Assembly: GCA_038213005.1 (NCBI GenBank)
Contig: JBBQTU010000027.1
Span: 1-26,027, forward strand
Direction: 5' to 3'
Length of the DNA stretch: 26,027 nucleotides
DNA from: JBBQTU01 sp038213005
Lineage (GTDB): Bacteria; Planctomycetota; Phycisphaerae; Tepidisphaerales; Tepidisphaeraceae
The notes below the pieces were generated by a model. It did not search any database, was not told where the DNA came from, and worked only from the letters and a program-made list of their open reading frames with translations. This document shows positions 14,444 through 22,600 of the stretch, in pieces (position 1 is the first letter of the stretch; each line of letters opens with the position of its first letter). The position numbers were made by a program, and so were the translations under genes.

Positions 14444-15808
14444 ATGGCTCAGGCGAAGGATGGCGGCCGGGAACGGTGCCAAGGCATGCGCTGGCGGCTC
14501 GCCGGCAGCGTGGGGGTGATGGTGCTGAGCACGCTGCTGTGGTGCGCCCCGGCGTCTGCGGCGACGGCCGGTGAAGACTATCCCTTCGCCGACCCGCTGG
14601 TGGCAACCATCCTGGGCACGCCTCCGGAACTGCGAGCGCCGCCGCCTGAGAATATAGATCTCAAGCTGCTGAGCCTGACGATCTTCCCAGAGCGAAAGAT
14701 CCCCGACGTCTTCTGGTACAACTCGCAACTGCGCTGTTCGCTGGCCAAACAGAAGGGCAAGGCGCCGCTGATCTTCGTGATCGCCGGCACCGGCTCGGGC
14801 TTCAACTGCCTGCAGATGCAGGGGCTGCAAAACACCTTCTACCGCGGTGGCTTCCACGTGGTCTGCATCTCGTCGCCCACCCAGGCCAACTTCATCACCA
14901 CCGCCTCCAGTTCACGCCTGCCGGGCATCCTGCAGGAGGATTCCCGCGACCTCTACCGCGTCATGCAGAAGGTCTGGAAGCAAGTCCGTGGCGACATCCA
15001 GGTCAGCGACTTCTACCTGACCGGCTACAGCCTTGGCGCTTCGCAGGCAGCCTTCGTCAGCATGATCGACGAGCAGGAGAAGAGCTTCAGTTTCCGCAAG
15101 GTGCTGATGATCAACCCCGCCGTCGACCTCTATGCGTCGGCCGTTCGGATGGATCATCTGCTGGAGGACAACATTCCCGGAGGGGTCGAAAAGATCGACG
15201 AATTCGTCAACGCGCTCATGGACCGGGTGACGCAGGTTTATACTTCCAGCAAGTTCACCCGGCTCGATAGTCAGTTCCTCTTCAACATCTACCGCAACCT
15301 GCCCGAGCCGCTCGAGGACGAGCGACTCGCGGGGGTGATCGGCCTGGCGTTCCGCATCGCCGGCAGCAACATGATCTTCGCGTCTGACGTGATGACCCAC
15401 TCCGGCTTTGTCGTCTCCAGGAACCTGGTGCTGCGGCCATCGGACTCGCTCGATCCATACTTCCGCACCTTGCTGCGGATTTCGTTCGCGAGGTACATGG
15501 ACGAAATGCTGCTCCCGGCCGTCCAGCTTCGCGACCCCAAGCTCACCCGCGACGCCCTGATCGAGGGAGCCAGCCTGAGGTCCATCGACGCCTACCTGCG
15601 CCACGCCGACAAGATCGGCGTGATGACCAACCAGGATGACATCATCCTGTCGCCACAGGAACTGGAGTACCTGCGGCAGTTGTTCGGTGCCCGTGCCATG
15701 ATCTACCCGCGAGGCGGCCACTGTGGCAACCTCGACCAGCGATCTGTGGCGGCATACATGACCAACTACTTTACCCAAAGCTCAACCCGCCCGGAGGACA
15801 AGCGATGA
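14444..15808 (+). CDS. Exported alpha/beta hydrolase encoded in front of mlaA
   Basis: I chose ATG 14444 because GGAG at 14434-14437 sits six bases upstream; ATG 14432 has no site and ATG 14486 is a fallback. The 454-aa product has a signal peptide ending APASA|A (cleavage near residue 39). The alpha/beta-hydrolase core shows PLIFVIAGTGSGFN (108-121), the nucleophile elbow GYSLGAS with Ser196, an acid in TNQDD (Asp398 or Asp399) and the catalytic His426 in PRGGHCGN. An all-alpha insert (about residues 230-360) separates nucleophile and acid, as in lipases with a lid. Its TGA overlaps the ATG of mlaA, so the two are co-translated. A periplasmic esterase, lipase or phospholipase acting with the MlaA lipid pathway is the best guess; the substrate is not proven. 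Confidence 0.82.
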   Translation: MAQAKDGGRERCQGMRWRLAGSVGVMVLSTLLWCAPASAATAGEDYPFADPLVATILGTPPELRAPPPENIDLKLLSLTIFPERKIPDVFWYNSQLRCSLAKQKGKAPLIFVIAGTGSGFNCLQMQGLQNTFYRGGFHVVCISSPTQANFITTASSSRLPGILQEDSRDLYRVMQKVWKQVRGDIQVSDFYLTGYSLGASQAAFVSMIDEQEKSFSFRKVLMINPAVDLYASAVRMDHLLEDNIPGGVEKIDEFVNALMDRVTQVYTSSKFTRLDSQFLFNIYRNLPEPLEDERLAGVIGLAFRIAGSNMIFASDVMTHSGFVVSRNLVLRPSDSLDPYFRTLLRISFARYMDEMLLPAVQLRDPKLTRDALIEGASLRSIDAYLRHADKIGVMTNQDDIILSPQELEYLRQLFGARAMIYPRGGHCGNLDQRSVAAYMTNYFTQSSTRPEDKR

Positions 15809-16548
15809 AACGCATTCTGTTGCCTCTCATGGCCGGTCCTGCTCTGCTGCTGACCGGGTGCGCCTCTCAGCCGCCCGTGCCCCTGGAGCGGCCGAAGTAC
15901 GTCCTGAGCGATTTCGAAAAGCCGGGAACCGACCAGCCACTGCGGATCTCCGACCCGCTCTCCACGATGAACCGCAAGATATACCGGTTCAACTATTACT
16001 TCGACAGGTATCTGTTCCTCCCCGTGGTCAGCGGCTATGAATTCGTGATGCCCGACTATGGCGAGAAGCGGGTGTCGAGGTTCTTTGACAACCTGGGCGA
16101 GTTCAGCAACTTCACCAATGCGGCATTTCAGCTCAAGGCGAAGTCGGCCGGCATTACTCTGTCGCGATTCGCGATCAACACCACGGTCGGCTTGGCAGGA
16201 CTGTGGGATCCTGCCGGACACTGGCACCTGCAGCGCCAGGATGAAGATTTCGGCCAGACGCTGGGCCACTACGGGGTCGGCAACGGACCGTATCTCGTGC
16301 TCCCTCTGCTCGGGCCATCCAACGCGCGCGACACCGGCGGGCTGGTGACCGATATGGTGGTGTCCAACGTGGTGGATCCGTACAACTTCGACCACAACCA
16401 GAACCTGGTCGTTCCCTATTTCGCCGGCAAGGTGATCGATGCCCGGCACCGGCAATCGTTCCGCTACTACGGGACGGGAGACCCGTTTGAGTATGAACTC
16501 ATCCGGCTGCTCTACACCGAAAGACGCAAGCTACAGATTGCCAAGTAA
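15805..16548 (+). CDS. mlaA: MlaA (VacJ) family outer-membrane lipoprotein
   Basis: This 247-aa lipoprotein has lipobox LLTG-C with the lipidated Cys at residue 19. The MlaA domain is clear: DPLSTMNRKIYRFN (50-63), VPLLGPS-like PLLGPSNARDTGG near residue 170, and NTTVGLAGLWDPA before it. MlaA forms a ring in the inner leaflet of the outer membrane and removes mislocalised phospholipids from the outer leaflet, passing them to MlaC and MlaFEDB. Those partners are not in the window. GGAGG (15793-15797) precedes the ATG, which overlaps the hydrolase stop (ATGA). Its presence shows the organism has a diderm envelope. Loss of phospholipid asymmetry is the expected defect if it is absent, by analogy with E. 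coli. Confidence 0.94.
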   Translation: MKRILLPLMAGPALLLTGCASQPPVPLERPKYVLSDFEKPGTDQPLRISDPLSTMNRKIYRFNYYFDRYLFLPVVSGYEFVMPDYGEKRVSRFFDNLGEFSNFTNAAFQLKAKSAGITLSRFAINTTVGLAGLWDPAGHWHLQRQDEDFGQTLGHYGVGNGPYLVLPLLGPSNARDTGGLVTDMVVSNVVDPYNFDHNQNLVVPYFAGKVIDARHRQSFRYYGTGDPFEYELIRLLYTERRKLQIAK

Positions 16549-16668
16549 GCCCCAGGCAATCGCCGATCGCCCGCGGCAGGCGTCGTCGCCTTTACCTCGC
16601 CGCCATGGGTGACGGGGAAGCGGGGTGTTTGTTTTGAGAGTTTATCCACTGCGAACCGCCGCAAGTGG

Positions 16669-16674
16669 TACAAT
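16669..16674 (+). promoter_or_regulatory. TACAAT -10 box placed for a leaderless transcript
   Basis: TACAAT ends six bases before the ATG at 16681, so transcription starting about seven bases after the box would begin at the start codon itself. No -35 hexamer lies 16-18 bp upstream (TTGAGA at 16634-16639 is 29 bp away), and the gene has no Shine-Dalgarno site. Confidence 0.45.
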
Positions 16675-16680
16675 ACGGCG

Positions 16681-16911
16681 ATGACGCTCCAGAGCAAGAT
16701 CGCCGCCGCAGCCAACGAAGTGCGAAAACACGGTGGCCAGCCGCACGAAGTGCATCTTCGGGCCAGCGATGCCATCCAACTGCAATACGAGTTGCTGAGC
16801 AAAGGCGGCGAGCTCGCCCATGCGATCATGCAGAACGGAGTCGGCCGGGCAGTGCCGGAAATTCTGGGCCTTCAGATCGTCTGGAAGAGCGCCCGATTCT
16901 GCGTCGTCTGA
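16681..16911 (+). CDS. 76-aa protein of unknown function
   Basis: ATG 16681 gives 76 residues. The frame stays open to 16609, but upstream codons overlap the predicted -10 box. The N-terminal half is charged and helical (QSKIAAAANEVRKHGGQPHEVHLRASDAIQLQYELLSKG). A middle helix contains a Cys-free IMQNGVG, and the C-terminus is a short hydrophobic beta-like stretch (EILGLQIVWKSARFCVV). There is no signal peptide, membrane span or metal-binding motif. I do not recognise the family. The 'i.Gl.vvw' ending recalls some small phage-type proteins, but that is too little to name it. It lies between mlaA and purB (opposite strand) with 39 bp to the purB stop. Composition and codon use match the neighbours, so it is probably real. 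Confidence 0.6.
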   Translation: MTLQSKIAAAANEVRKHGGQPHEVHLRASDAIQLQYELLSKGGELAHAIMQNGVGRAVPEILGLQIVWKSARFCVV

Positions 16912-16950
16912 TGACCGCCCCCCGCTGTCTGAGTCGAATCTCGTGGAAAC

Positions 16951-18384
16951 CTACACCTTCAGTTCGACCGCCGCGTTCAGTTGTGCCGCGTACCGCTTGC
17001 GGATCGGGCTGACGACCTCCGCCAGAAATCGGTCCACCTGCTGCGGCGCCCGACCGATGTAGGCCCTGGCATCCAGCACCTGATCGAGATTGACCTTCGC
17101 AAACGCAGGGTCGCCCTGCAGTCGCTGGATCAGGTCGTTGGGCTTGCCCTGGGTCTTCACCTCGGCCGCCGCCGCCTGCGAATGCTGGCGAACCCGCTCG
17201 TGCAGTTCCTGGCGGTCGCCGCCGGCGCGGACGCCGGCCATCAGAATCTCCTCGGTCGCCATGAACGGCAGTTCAGCATTCACGAAAGACTCGATCACCT
17301 TTGGATAGACCACCAGGCCGCGGGTCACGTTCATGCAGATCTGTAGCGCCCCGTCGATCGCCAGGAACGGCTCGGGGATCGCCAGACGCTTGTTCGATGA
17401 GTCATCCAGCGTCCGCTCAAACCACTGCTCGGCCGCGGTCTGCAGCGGCGAACTGGCGATGCTGATGACAAACCGCGATAGCCCGGTTGCGCGTTCGCAA
17501 CGCATCGGGTTACGCTTGTAAGCCATGGCGCTGGAGCCAACCTGTTCGGCCTCGAACGGCTCTTCCATCTGCTTCATCCCGGCCAGCAGGCGGATGTCGT
17601 TGCACATCTTGTGCACGCTCGCCGCCAGCCCGGCCAGTGAGTTGATCACCTGAGCATCGACCTTGCGCGGATAAGTCTGCCCCGTCACAACGAACGAACT
17701 GTTGAACCCGAACGCGGCGCAGACCATCTCATCCAGCTTCTCGCATCGAGCGTGATCGCCGTCAAACAGGGACAGGAACGAAGCCTGCGTCCCAGTGGTG
17801 CCTTTCACGCCACGGAAGCGCAGCGTCAGGATCCGGTATTCCAGTTCCTCAAGGTCCAGCGCCAGATCCTGTGCCCACAGGCACGCCCGCTTGCCCACCG
17901 TCGTGAGCTGCGCCGGCTGATAGTGCGTATACCCCAGCGTCGGCAGGTCGCGGTGTGTGGCGGCGAAAGTAGCCAGTGAGTCGATGACATTGGCCAGCTT
18001 TCCGGCCAGCAGTTTCATCGCGTCGCGCATGATGATCAGGTCGGCGTTGTCAACGACATACTGGCTGGTGGCGCCAAGATGGATGATCCCCTTGGCGGCC
18101 GGGGCGGCTTCCTCAAACGTGTGGACGTGCGCCATCACATCATGACGCAGGCGCTTCTCCCAGTCGGCCGCCCGATCGAAGTCGATATCATCCAGTTTCG
18201 CCGCCATCTGGCTGATGGCCTCGTCGCTGATGCGCGACAGCCCAAGCTGCTTCTCGCATCGCGCCAGTTCCAGCCACAGCCGCCGCCACAGCCCAAACTT
18301 CTTCTGCGGCGAAAAGAGCTGCAACATCTCGCGACTGGCGTTGCGTCCGACCAAGGGCGACTCATAGGTATCGTTGTTTGCCAT
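16951..18384 (-). CDS. purB: Adenylosuccinate lyase
   Basis: This 477-aa cytoplasmic enzyme of the fumarase/aspartase superfamily catalyses two beta-eliminations of purine synthesis: SAICAR to AICAR and adenylosuccinate to AMP, each releasing fumarate. Motifs seen are TSQYVVDNAD (106-115), YTHYQPAQLTTVGKR (152-166) with general acid His154, and the superfamily signature GSSAMAYKRNPMRCER (283-298) carrying the catalytic serine (Ser284 or Ser285). Length and the 'GSSAM.YKRNPMR.ER' form are closer to the eukaryote-type enzyme (about 480 residues) than to short B. subtilis-type PurB (about 430). It starts at ATG 18384, just after a TACAAT box. No other purine genes are adjacent. Nothing suggests damage. 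Confidence 0.95.
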   Translation of the reverse strand: MANNDTYESPLVGRNASREMLQLFSPQKKFGLWRRLWLELARCEKQLGLSRISDEAISQMAAKLDDIDFDRAADWEKRLRHDVMAHVHTFEEAAPAAKGIIHLGATSQYVVDNADLIIMRDAMKLLAGKLANVIDSLATFAATHRDLPTLGYTHYQPAQLTTVGKRACLWAQDLALDLEELEYRILTLRFRGVKGTTGTQASFLSLFDGDHARCEKLDEMVCAAFGFNSSFVVTGQTYPRKVDAQVINSLAGLAASVHKMCNDIRLLAGMKQMEEPFEAEQVGSSAMAYKRNPMRCERATGLSRFVISIASSPLQTAAEQWFERTLDDSSNKRLAIPEPFLAIDGALQICMNVTRGLVVYPKVIESFVNAELPFMATEEILMAGVRAGGDRQELHERVRQHSQAAAAEVKTQGKPNDLIQRLQGDPAFAKVNLDQVLDARAYIGRAPQQVDRFLAEVVSPIRKRYAAQLNAAVELKV

Positions 18385-18394
18385 ATCGCCCAGA

Positions 18395-18400
18395 ATTGTA
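18395..18400 (-). promoter_or_regulatory. TACAAT -10 box of purB
   Basis: The minus strand reads TACAAT here, ending ten bases before the purB ATG, which predicts a leader of about four bases. No Shine-Dalgarno site can fit. A TTGTCT further upstream is only about ten bases from the box, too near for a -35. Confidence 0.45.
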
Positions 18401-18590
18401 GAGGCCAGAAAGACAATTGGAAGAGTCTGGCGGCATTGAGTGCAGCGCGTTAGGGGAGGCCCGGAGCGGGTCTGGAAACCTGCCCGTGAATATTGTCACG
18501 CCCGGGCGGCTGAACTGGGATGGACATGGAATGGAATTGTGAATGCTTTCGTAGTTCTTAGAGATCATGCGTCTGTATCTTTGGGTTGAG

Positions 18591-18621
18591 GTTTACTTTG
18601 CCAAGTGTTTACTTTCCCAAG
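18591..18621 (+). promoter_or_regulatory. Direct-repeat operator candidate in front of the BrnT-like toxin gene
   Basis: GTTTACTTTGCCAAG (18591-18605) and GTTTACTTTCCCAAG (18607-18621) match at 14 of 15 bases with a 16-bp period. They overlap a weak promoter-like pair, TTGAGG (18586-18591) and TTTACT (18608-18613) with a 16-bp spacer. BrnT-BrnA operons are repressed by their own RHH antitoxin or complex, so this is the natural binding site; that is inference. Confidence 0.55.
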
Positions 18622-18636
18622 ACAGGAACCGGGGGT

Positions 18637-18927
18637 ATGATCCTGCATGTGTCGAGAAGCTATCGCTGGAACGCGGATAACACCGAGCACATTGCCATGC
18701 ACGGCATTGAGCCCGAGGAAGCCGAGCAGGTGGTTGACGCCGCCCGTCCGCCGTATCCGCGTTACGTCGGTGATGAGAAATGGCTTGTGTGGGGGCAAAC
18801 GGTCTTCGGACTGTACCTGCAGGTTGCTTTCCTGAAAGACCCAGAGCCCACAGATACGATCTATGTGATTCACGCCCGTCCAATGACCGAGCGTGAAAAA
18901 CGCCTCTTTCGGAGGCAACGCCGATGA
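18637..18927 (+). CDS. BrnT-like ribonuclease toxin
   Basis: ATG 18637 (96 aa) follows the operator repeats; in-frame codons back to 18586 overlap the promoter region and are excluded. The protein matches the compact BrnT/RelE-like layout: an initial RYRWNADN-type strand (YRWNADNTEHIAMHG, residues 9-23), a helix GIEPEEAEQVVD, a central sheet (KWLVWGQTVFGLYLQVAFL) and the C-terminal IYVIHARPMTEREKRLFRR, equivalent to the family's 'viSAR.asr.Er..Y' ending. BrnT cuts RNA and arrests translation until neutralised by BrnA. Here the final Tyr region is replaced by Phe-Arg, so catalytic competence is uncertain. The stop overlaps the antitoxin start (ATGA). Identification is by pattern and context. 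Confidence 0.72.
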   Translation: MILHVSRSYRWNADNTEHIAMHGIEPEEAEQVVDAARPPYPRYVGDEKWLVWGQTVFGLYLQVAFLKDPEPTDTIYVIHARPMTEREKRLFRRQRR

Positions 18928-19247
18928 AGCAAAAAAAACGATACCAGGATATGACCGCCGCCGAGCTTGCCGAGGCCACGAAGGACTTTGACAAGCCTTG
19001 GACTGGACGCAGGCTGCCCGGCCGGACCATGACCCCCAAAGAGCGAGCATGGTTTGAGTCATGGCAGAAAAAGGCCCTTGCCGAAGAGGCCGCCGAGCTC
19101 GACGAAAAGCAGATTCAAAGCGTAACGCTGCTGTTGCCCACCGCGTTGGTGTCCCGGATCGGCGAAGTCGCCAAGGAGAAACACACCACGCCGGCCGCCT
19201 TGGTAAAGCGCATTGTTCAGGATGCGATCTATCATGCAGTTGCATGA
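18924..19247 (+). CDS. BrnA-like antitoxin with C-terminal ribbon-helix-helix-type domain
   Basis: This 107-aa protein has a strong GGAGG (18911-18915) eight bases before ATG 18924, inside the end of the toxin gene. The N-terminal half (MTAAELAEATKDFDKPW, then a Lys/Arg/Glu-rich stretch) should be the flexible toxin-binding arm. The C-terminal part, residues about 65-107, reads QSVTLLLPTALVSRIGEVA, then HTTPAALVKRIVQDAI: a beta strand and two helices as in CopG/MetJ-type RHH dimers that bind DNA. It should neutralise the toxin and autoregulate through the repeats at 18591-18621. Toxin-first order agrees with known brnTA operons. Its stop overlaps the ATG of a third small ORF. Confidence 0.72.
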   Translation: MKQKKRYQDMTAAELAEATKDFDKPWTGRRLPGRTMTPKERAWFESWQKKALAEEAAELDEKQIQSVTLLLPTALVSRIGEVAKEKHTTPAALVKRIVQDAIYHAVA

Positions 19248-19486
19248 CGCCTGGAGCCAAAGACAGCATTATGCGCTGCGAAGCCCGCATCAAGAGCCTG
19301 ATTTATTTGGACGACAAAGTTAAATCATGTTTTACAGAGCCCTCCAACATCCGACCCATGGCACAAATCGCGGCCGATCTTCCCGATGCCGATGCCTTCT
19401 GCTTCTCCCTTGATCGTGTGCCCAGGAAGATTGGTCGCGTCCTGTGCCTGCCCTGGGACGAAGGCATTAAAGCGTTGGGCCTTTAG
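19244..19486 (+). CDS. 80-aa protein of unknown function, overlapping the antitoxin gene
   Basis: ATG 19244 overlaps the antitoxin TGA (ATGA), the same coupling seen between the first two genes. The product contains IKSLIYLDDKVKSCF, a stretch ADLPDADAFCFSLDRVP and IGRVLCLPWDEGIKALGL. I do not recognise a family. It has four Cys and no membrane segment. It has no Shine-Dalgarno site of its own, so translation would depend on ribosomes finishing the antitoxin. The opposite strand also has an open frame over this stretch, which lowers confidence that this one is used. It may be a third component of the module, an unrelated gene, or a chance frame. Confidence 0.4.
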   Translation: MTPGAKDSIMRCEARIKSLIYLDDKVKSCFTEPSNIRPMAQIAADLPDADAFCFSLDRVPRKIGRVLCLPWDEGIKALGL

Positions 19487-19658
19487 ACGGCGCCACCGGC
19501 ACGCTGCTGCCCCCATTGCCGCCTCTGAGCGTGCGCGGTGCCAGCATCGACAGCACGGAATGGGAGCGATTCAAGCCTCGCTGGCGTGGAAGTGCATGTT
19601 AACGCTTATGCCTGCCCACCCGCGACAACCTGCGTTTCTTCCCCCTCTCCTGCCGCCA

Positions 19659-22600
19659 CTATCTCTCCCATTGCCGCAGCTTGCCGATCAGCGCGTCCAC
19701 CTCCGCCCGCTTCTTCTCAAACACGGCGAAGAACGCGAACAGCCCGGCCCCGCAGGCCAGGCCGACCAGCCAGATGATCCAGGTCTGGTGCAGGTTGATC
19801 GACGCGTGATAGATCACCGTCACGATCGACAGCAGCAGAAACCCGCTGCCGAGATACAGCATCGACCGCACCCGCTGCCACATTCCCGCCAGTGCCCCGG
19901 CCAGCGACAGGCCACCCAGCACCAGTGGCAGATAGGGCTGCTGGGCCACGCCATTAATGAAGATGTCGGCCGTCGATGAGAGATAGACCCCCATCAGGCA
20001 GACCATGCGGATCATCGCGAACTGCGCCGGCGGTAGATTCCGCCGGTTCAGATACGCGGCGATCAGCACTGACACCGCCAGCGGTATCAGCCAGAGTTGC
20101 GGATGCTCGGTGAAGGCGAATCCGGCCAGGCCGTGCAGCAGGTGCCACAACGCCCCGTTGACAGCCAGGACGGCCAGCAGGCCGAACCCGAAGCTCTTGC
20201 GCAGGGTCGCCAACATGCCATAGAGAGCGCCGACGCTCAGCAACAGCAGGCCGAAATCGACTCTCGATGCCGTCATCGAGAAACCCAGCACCGGCAGAAG
20301 CGGGAGCAGCGCTCCGGTCTTCTCCAAGGGCTCGGCCAGCACGCGAAGGCCCCTGCGGCGGCATACCTCACTCGCCATCACGCCGGCAAAGGCGATCGCC
20401 ATCAACACCAGCGGCCAATACATCGCGAAGACGCCGCCGAACAGTTCTGGCATCGTCAGGCGCAAGTGCAGCACCGCGATGGCGACCATCGCCTCGGCCG
20501 CGTAGACGCATCCCATCCGCAGACCGTCGCTCAATTGCAGCGCCAGCTTTACGGGCTTCACGGCAGCCAGGATCAGGACATAGATCGTAAACGCGGCGAT
20601 GATCAGATACGCACCGATCATCCACCCCGCCATCGACGCCACATGGCCGGTCGCCGACCACTCCACCACCTCGGCCAGCGGAATCCCCAGCACGGCGATC
20701 GCCAGCACAATCGAGTTGAGCCCGAGGATCTGCCGCACATCGTCGGCCGACACCTCGCCGCCGAGTCGCTCGATCAGGCGCAGATTGCGCGACAGATAAA
20801 GGCACAACACCGAGAACGCGAACCACAGCAGCAGCATCAGATACAGCACCACGGGACCGCGCAGTCCCACGCTGCCCGCCTCCATCGTCACCGCTGACAA
20901 TGCCGCGATGTAGAGCAGCCACAGGCCCAGGCGCGAGCCCTTGTCCCAGAACAGGCTGACCAGCAGCGCCAGCGTCGCCCCGGTCGCCGCCCACGTCAGC
21001 CACATCGTCTGATGCGCCGGCAGCCAGCCGTGATTGATGACAACCCACGCGGCCGAGACCACGCCGGCAAAGGTCAGCACGATTCCCGCAAAACGCTGCA
21101 GCGGCAACGCCGGCATCCGCCCGCGCCACATGCGCCCGCTCCCAAGTTCCGGCGAAAAGATCGCCCGCTCCAGCACCATCGCCACGCCGCCCGAACCGGC
21201 CAGGCACAGTACGTTCAGATGCAGCAGATCCGCCAGCCAGTGATGGTTGCTCAGGGTCCCCTGATACCACGCCCACCAGATGCTGATCGCCAGGTTGAAC
21301 GCGGCCGTCGCGGGATAGAGATATCCCGGCCGCAGATGTTTCCATGCAATCGCAACCGCGAGGAGGTCGATCACAAACAGACCGCCGATGCCCCACCACG
21401 GGCGCTGCGGATCGCCCGCCAGTGAGCGCAGGGACAACACCGCCGCTACAAGGCAGAAGGCGATGATCCAGCCGCGCACGCCGCGCTGGCGGCGCTCAGT
21501 CTGCCCGCGAGACACCGCGTCAGATGGCTGCGGCGCGGACTCGTATGACAGGATACGCGGACCATCCTCCGCCGCGGCCGTCGCCATCGGCAGAGCGCCG
21601 GCCAGCCGCGCCTCATCGGTGTTCATTTCGATGATTCGCTCGGCCAGCAGCAGGAAAAACCACCCCGCCGCCAGATACCCCGCCAGCATCACGTGAAACT
21701 CCAGCCAGGGCACCCGGAGGTGACCAGCGGCACATGCGACTAGCCCAATACAGCCCAGTGCTACCAGGCCCAGCCATGGCAAACGCACCCGCCGCCCAGC
21801 GATCAGCCAGAACACCGCTGCCGCCCCGGCCACGCCCATCCATGCCGAGGGCAGGCCAGCCAGCCGTACCATCTCGCTTGAACGCCCATTGAGCAGTAAC
21901 AATATCTGCCCGTATACAATCAGTGGCGCCGCGAGCAGCATCGCAACCCACGACAGCACGCGCACGCCCGAAGGGATATCCCCTCGCCCGCGCATGTATT
22001 CCCAGCCGATCCAGCCCAGGGCAAAAATCGCCGCCGTCGCGGCATTGAGTTCCATCAAACGCACCACGACAACCGCGTCCGACATGGCGTCTGGATGCAG
22101 CAGATATCCCAGCGTTACCGCCACATGCGTCACCGCGGCCGCTGACAGGATCAGCCCCGTGATCCGCTCGCGGAACCCGTGGATCAGCAGCGTGCCGATG
22201 ATCGCCCCCAGTGGCACCAGGTATGACACGCTGCTGCCCATGCGGCCGAAGGCGCTGCCGGCCACCGGTCCTGGAATGTGCTGCCCAGCCAGATTCAGCC
22301 CCGATGCGATCATCGTCAGGGCGAGTATTCCCAACACCGTCGGAAGCAGCAGACAGGCCCGCAACGTCCGCGTGGCAGTCTCGTCCCACTCGGCAAACTG
22401 CGCGAACCGCGATGTCCATGCTGTCAGCGCGCCGCGGAACCACAGCGGCAGCGAGCCGACGATCATCAGTGCCATCAGCGACCAGCGCAAAACCGAAGCG
22501 CTGCATTGCGTCGGCTCGCCGTAGATGGCAACCAGCCCGCAGGCGCCCAGGACGCCTGCCCCAGCCGCGACCAGCCAACCCCAGTGCCGCGTGTGCCACG

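Noticed and set aside
19487..19658. Short protein-like stretch after the third ORF of the toxin-antitoxin module (DSTEWERFKPRWRG near 19551-19600)
   Set aside because: The frame is under 50 codons, lacks a start codon and shows no family; it may be a relic but cannot be supported.
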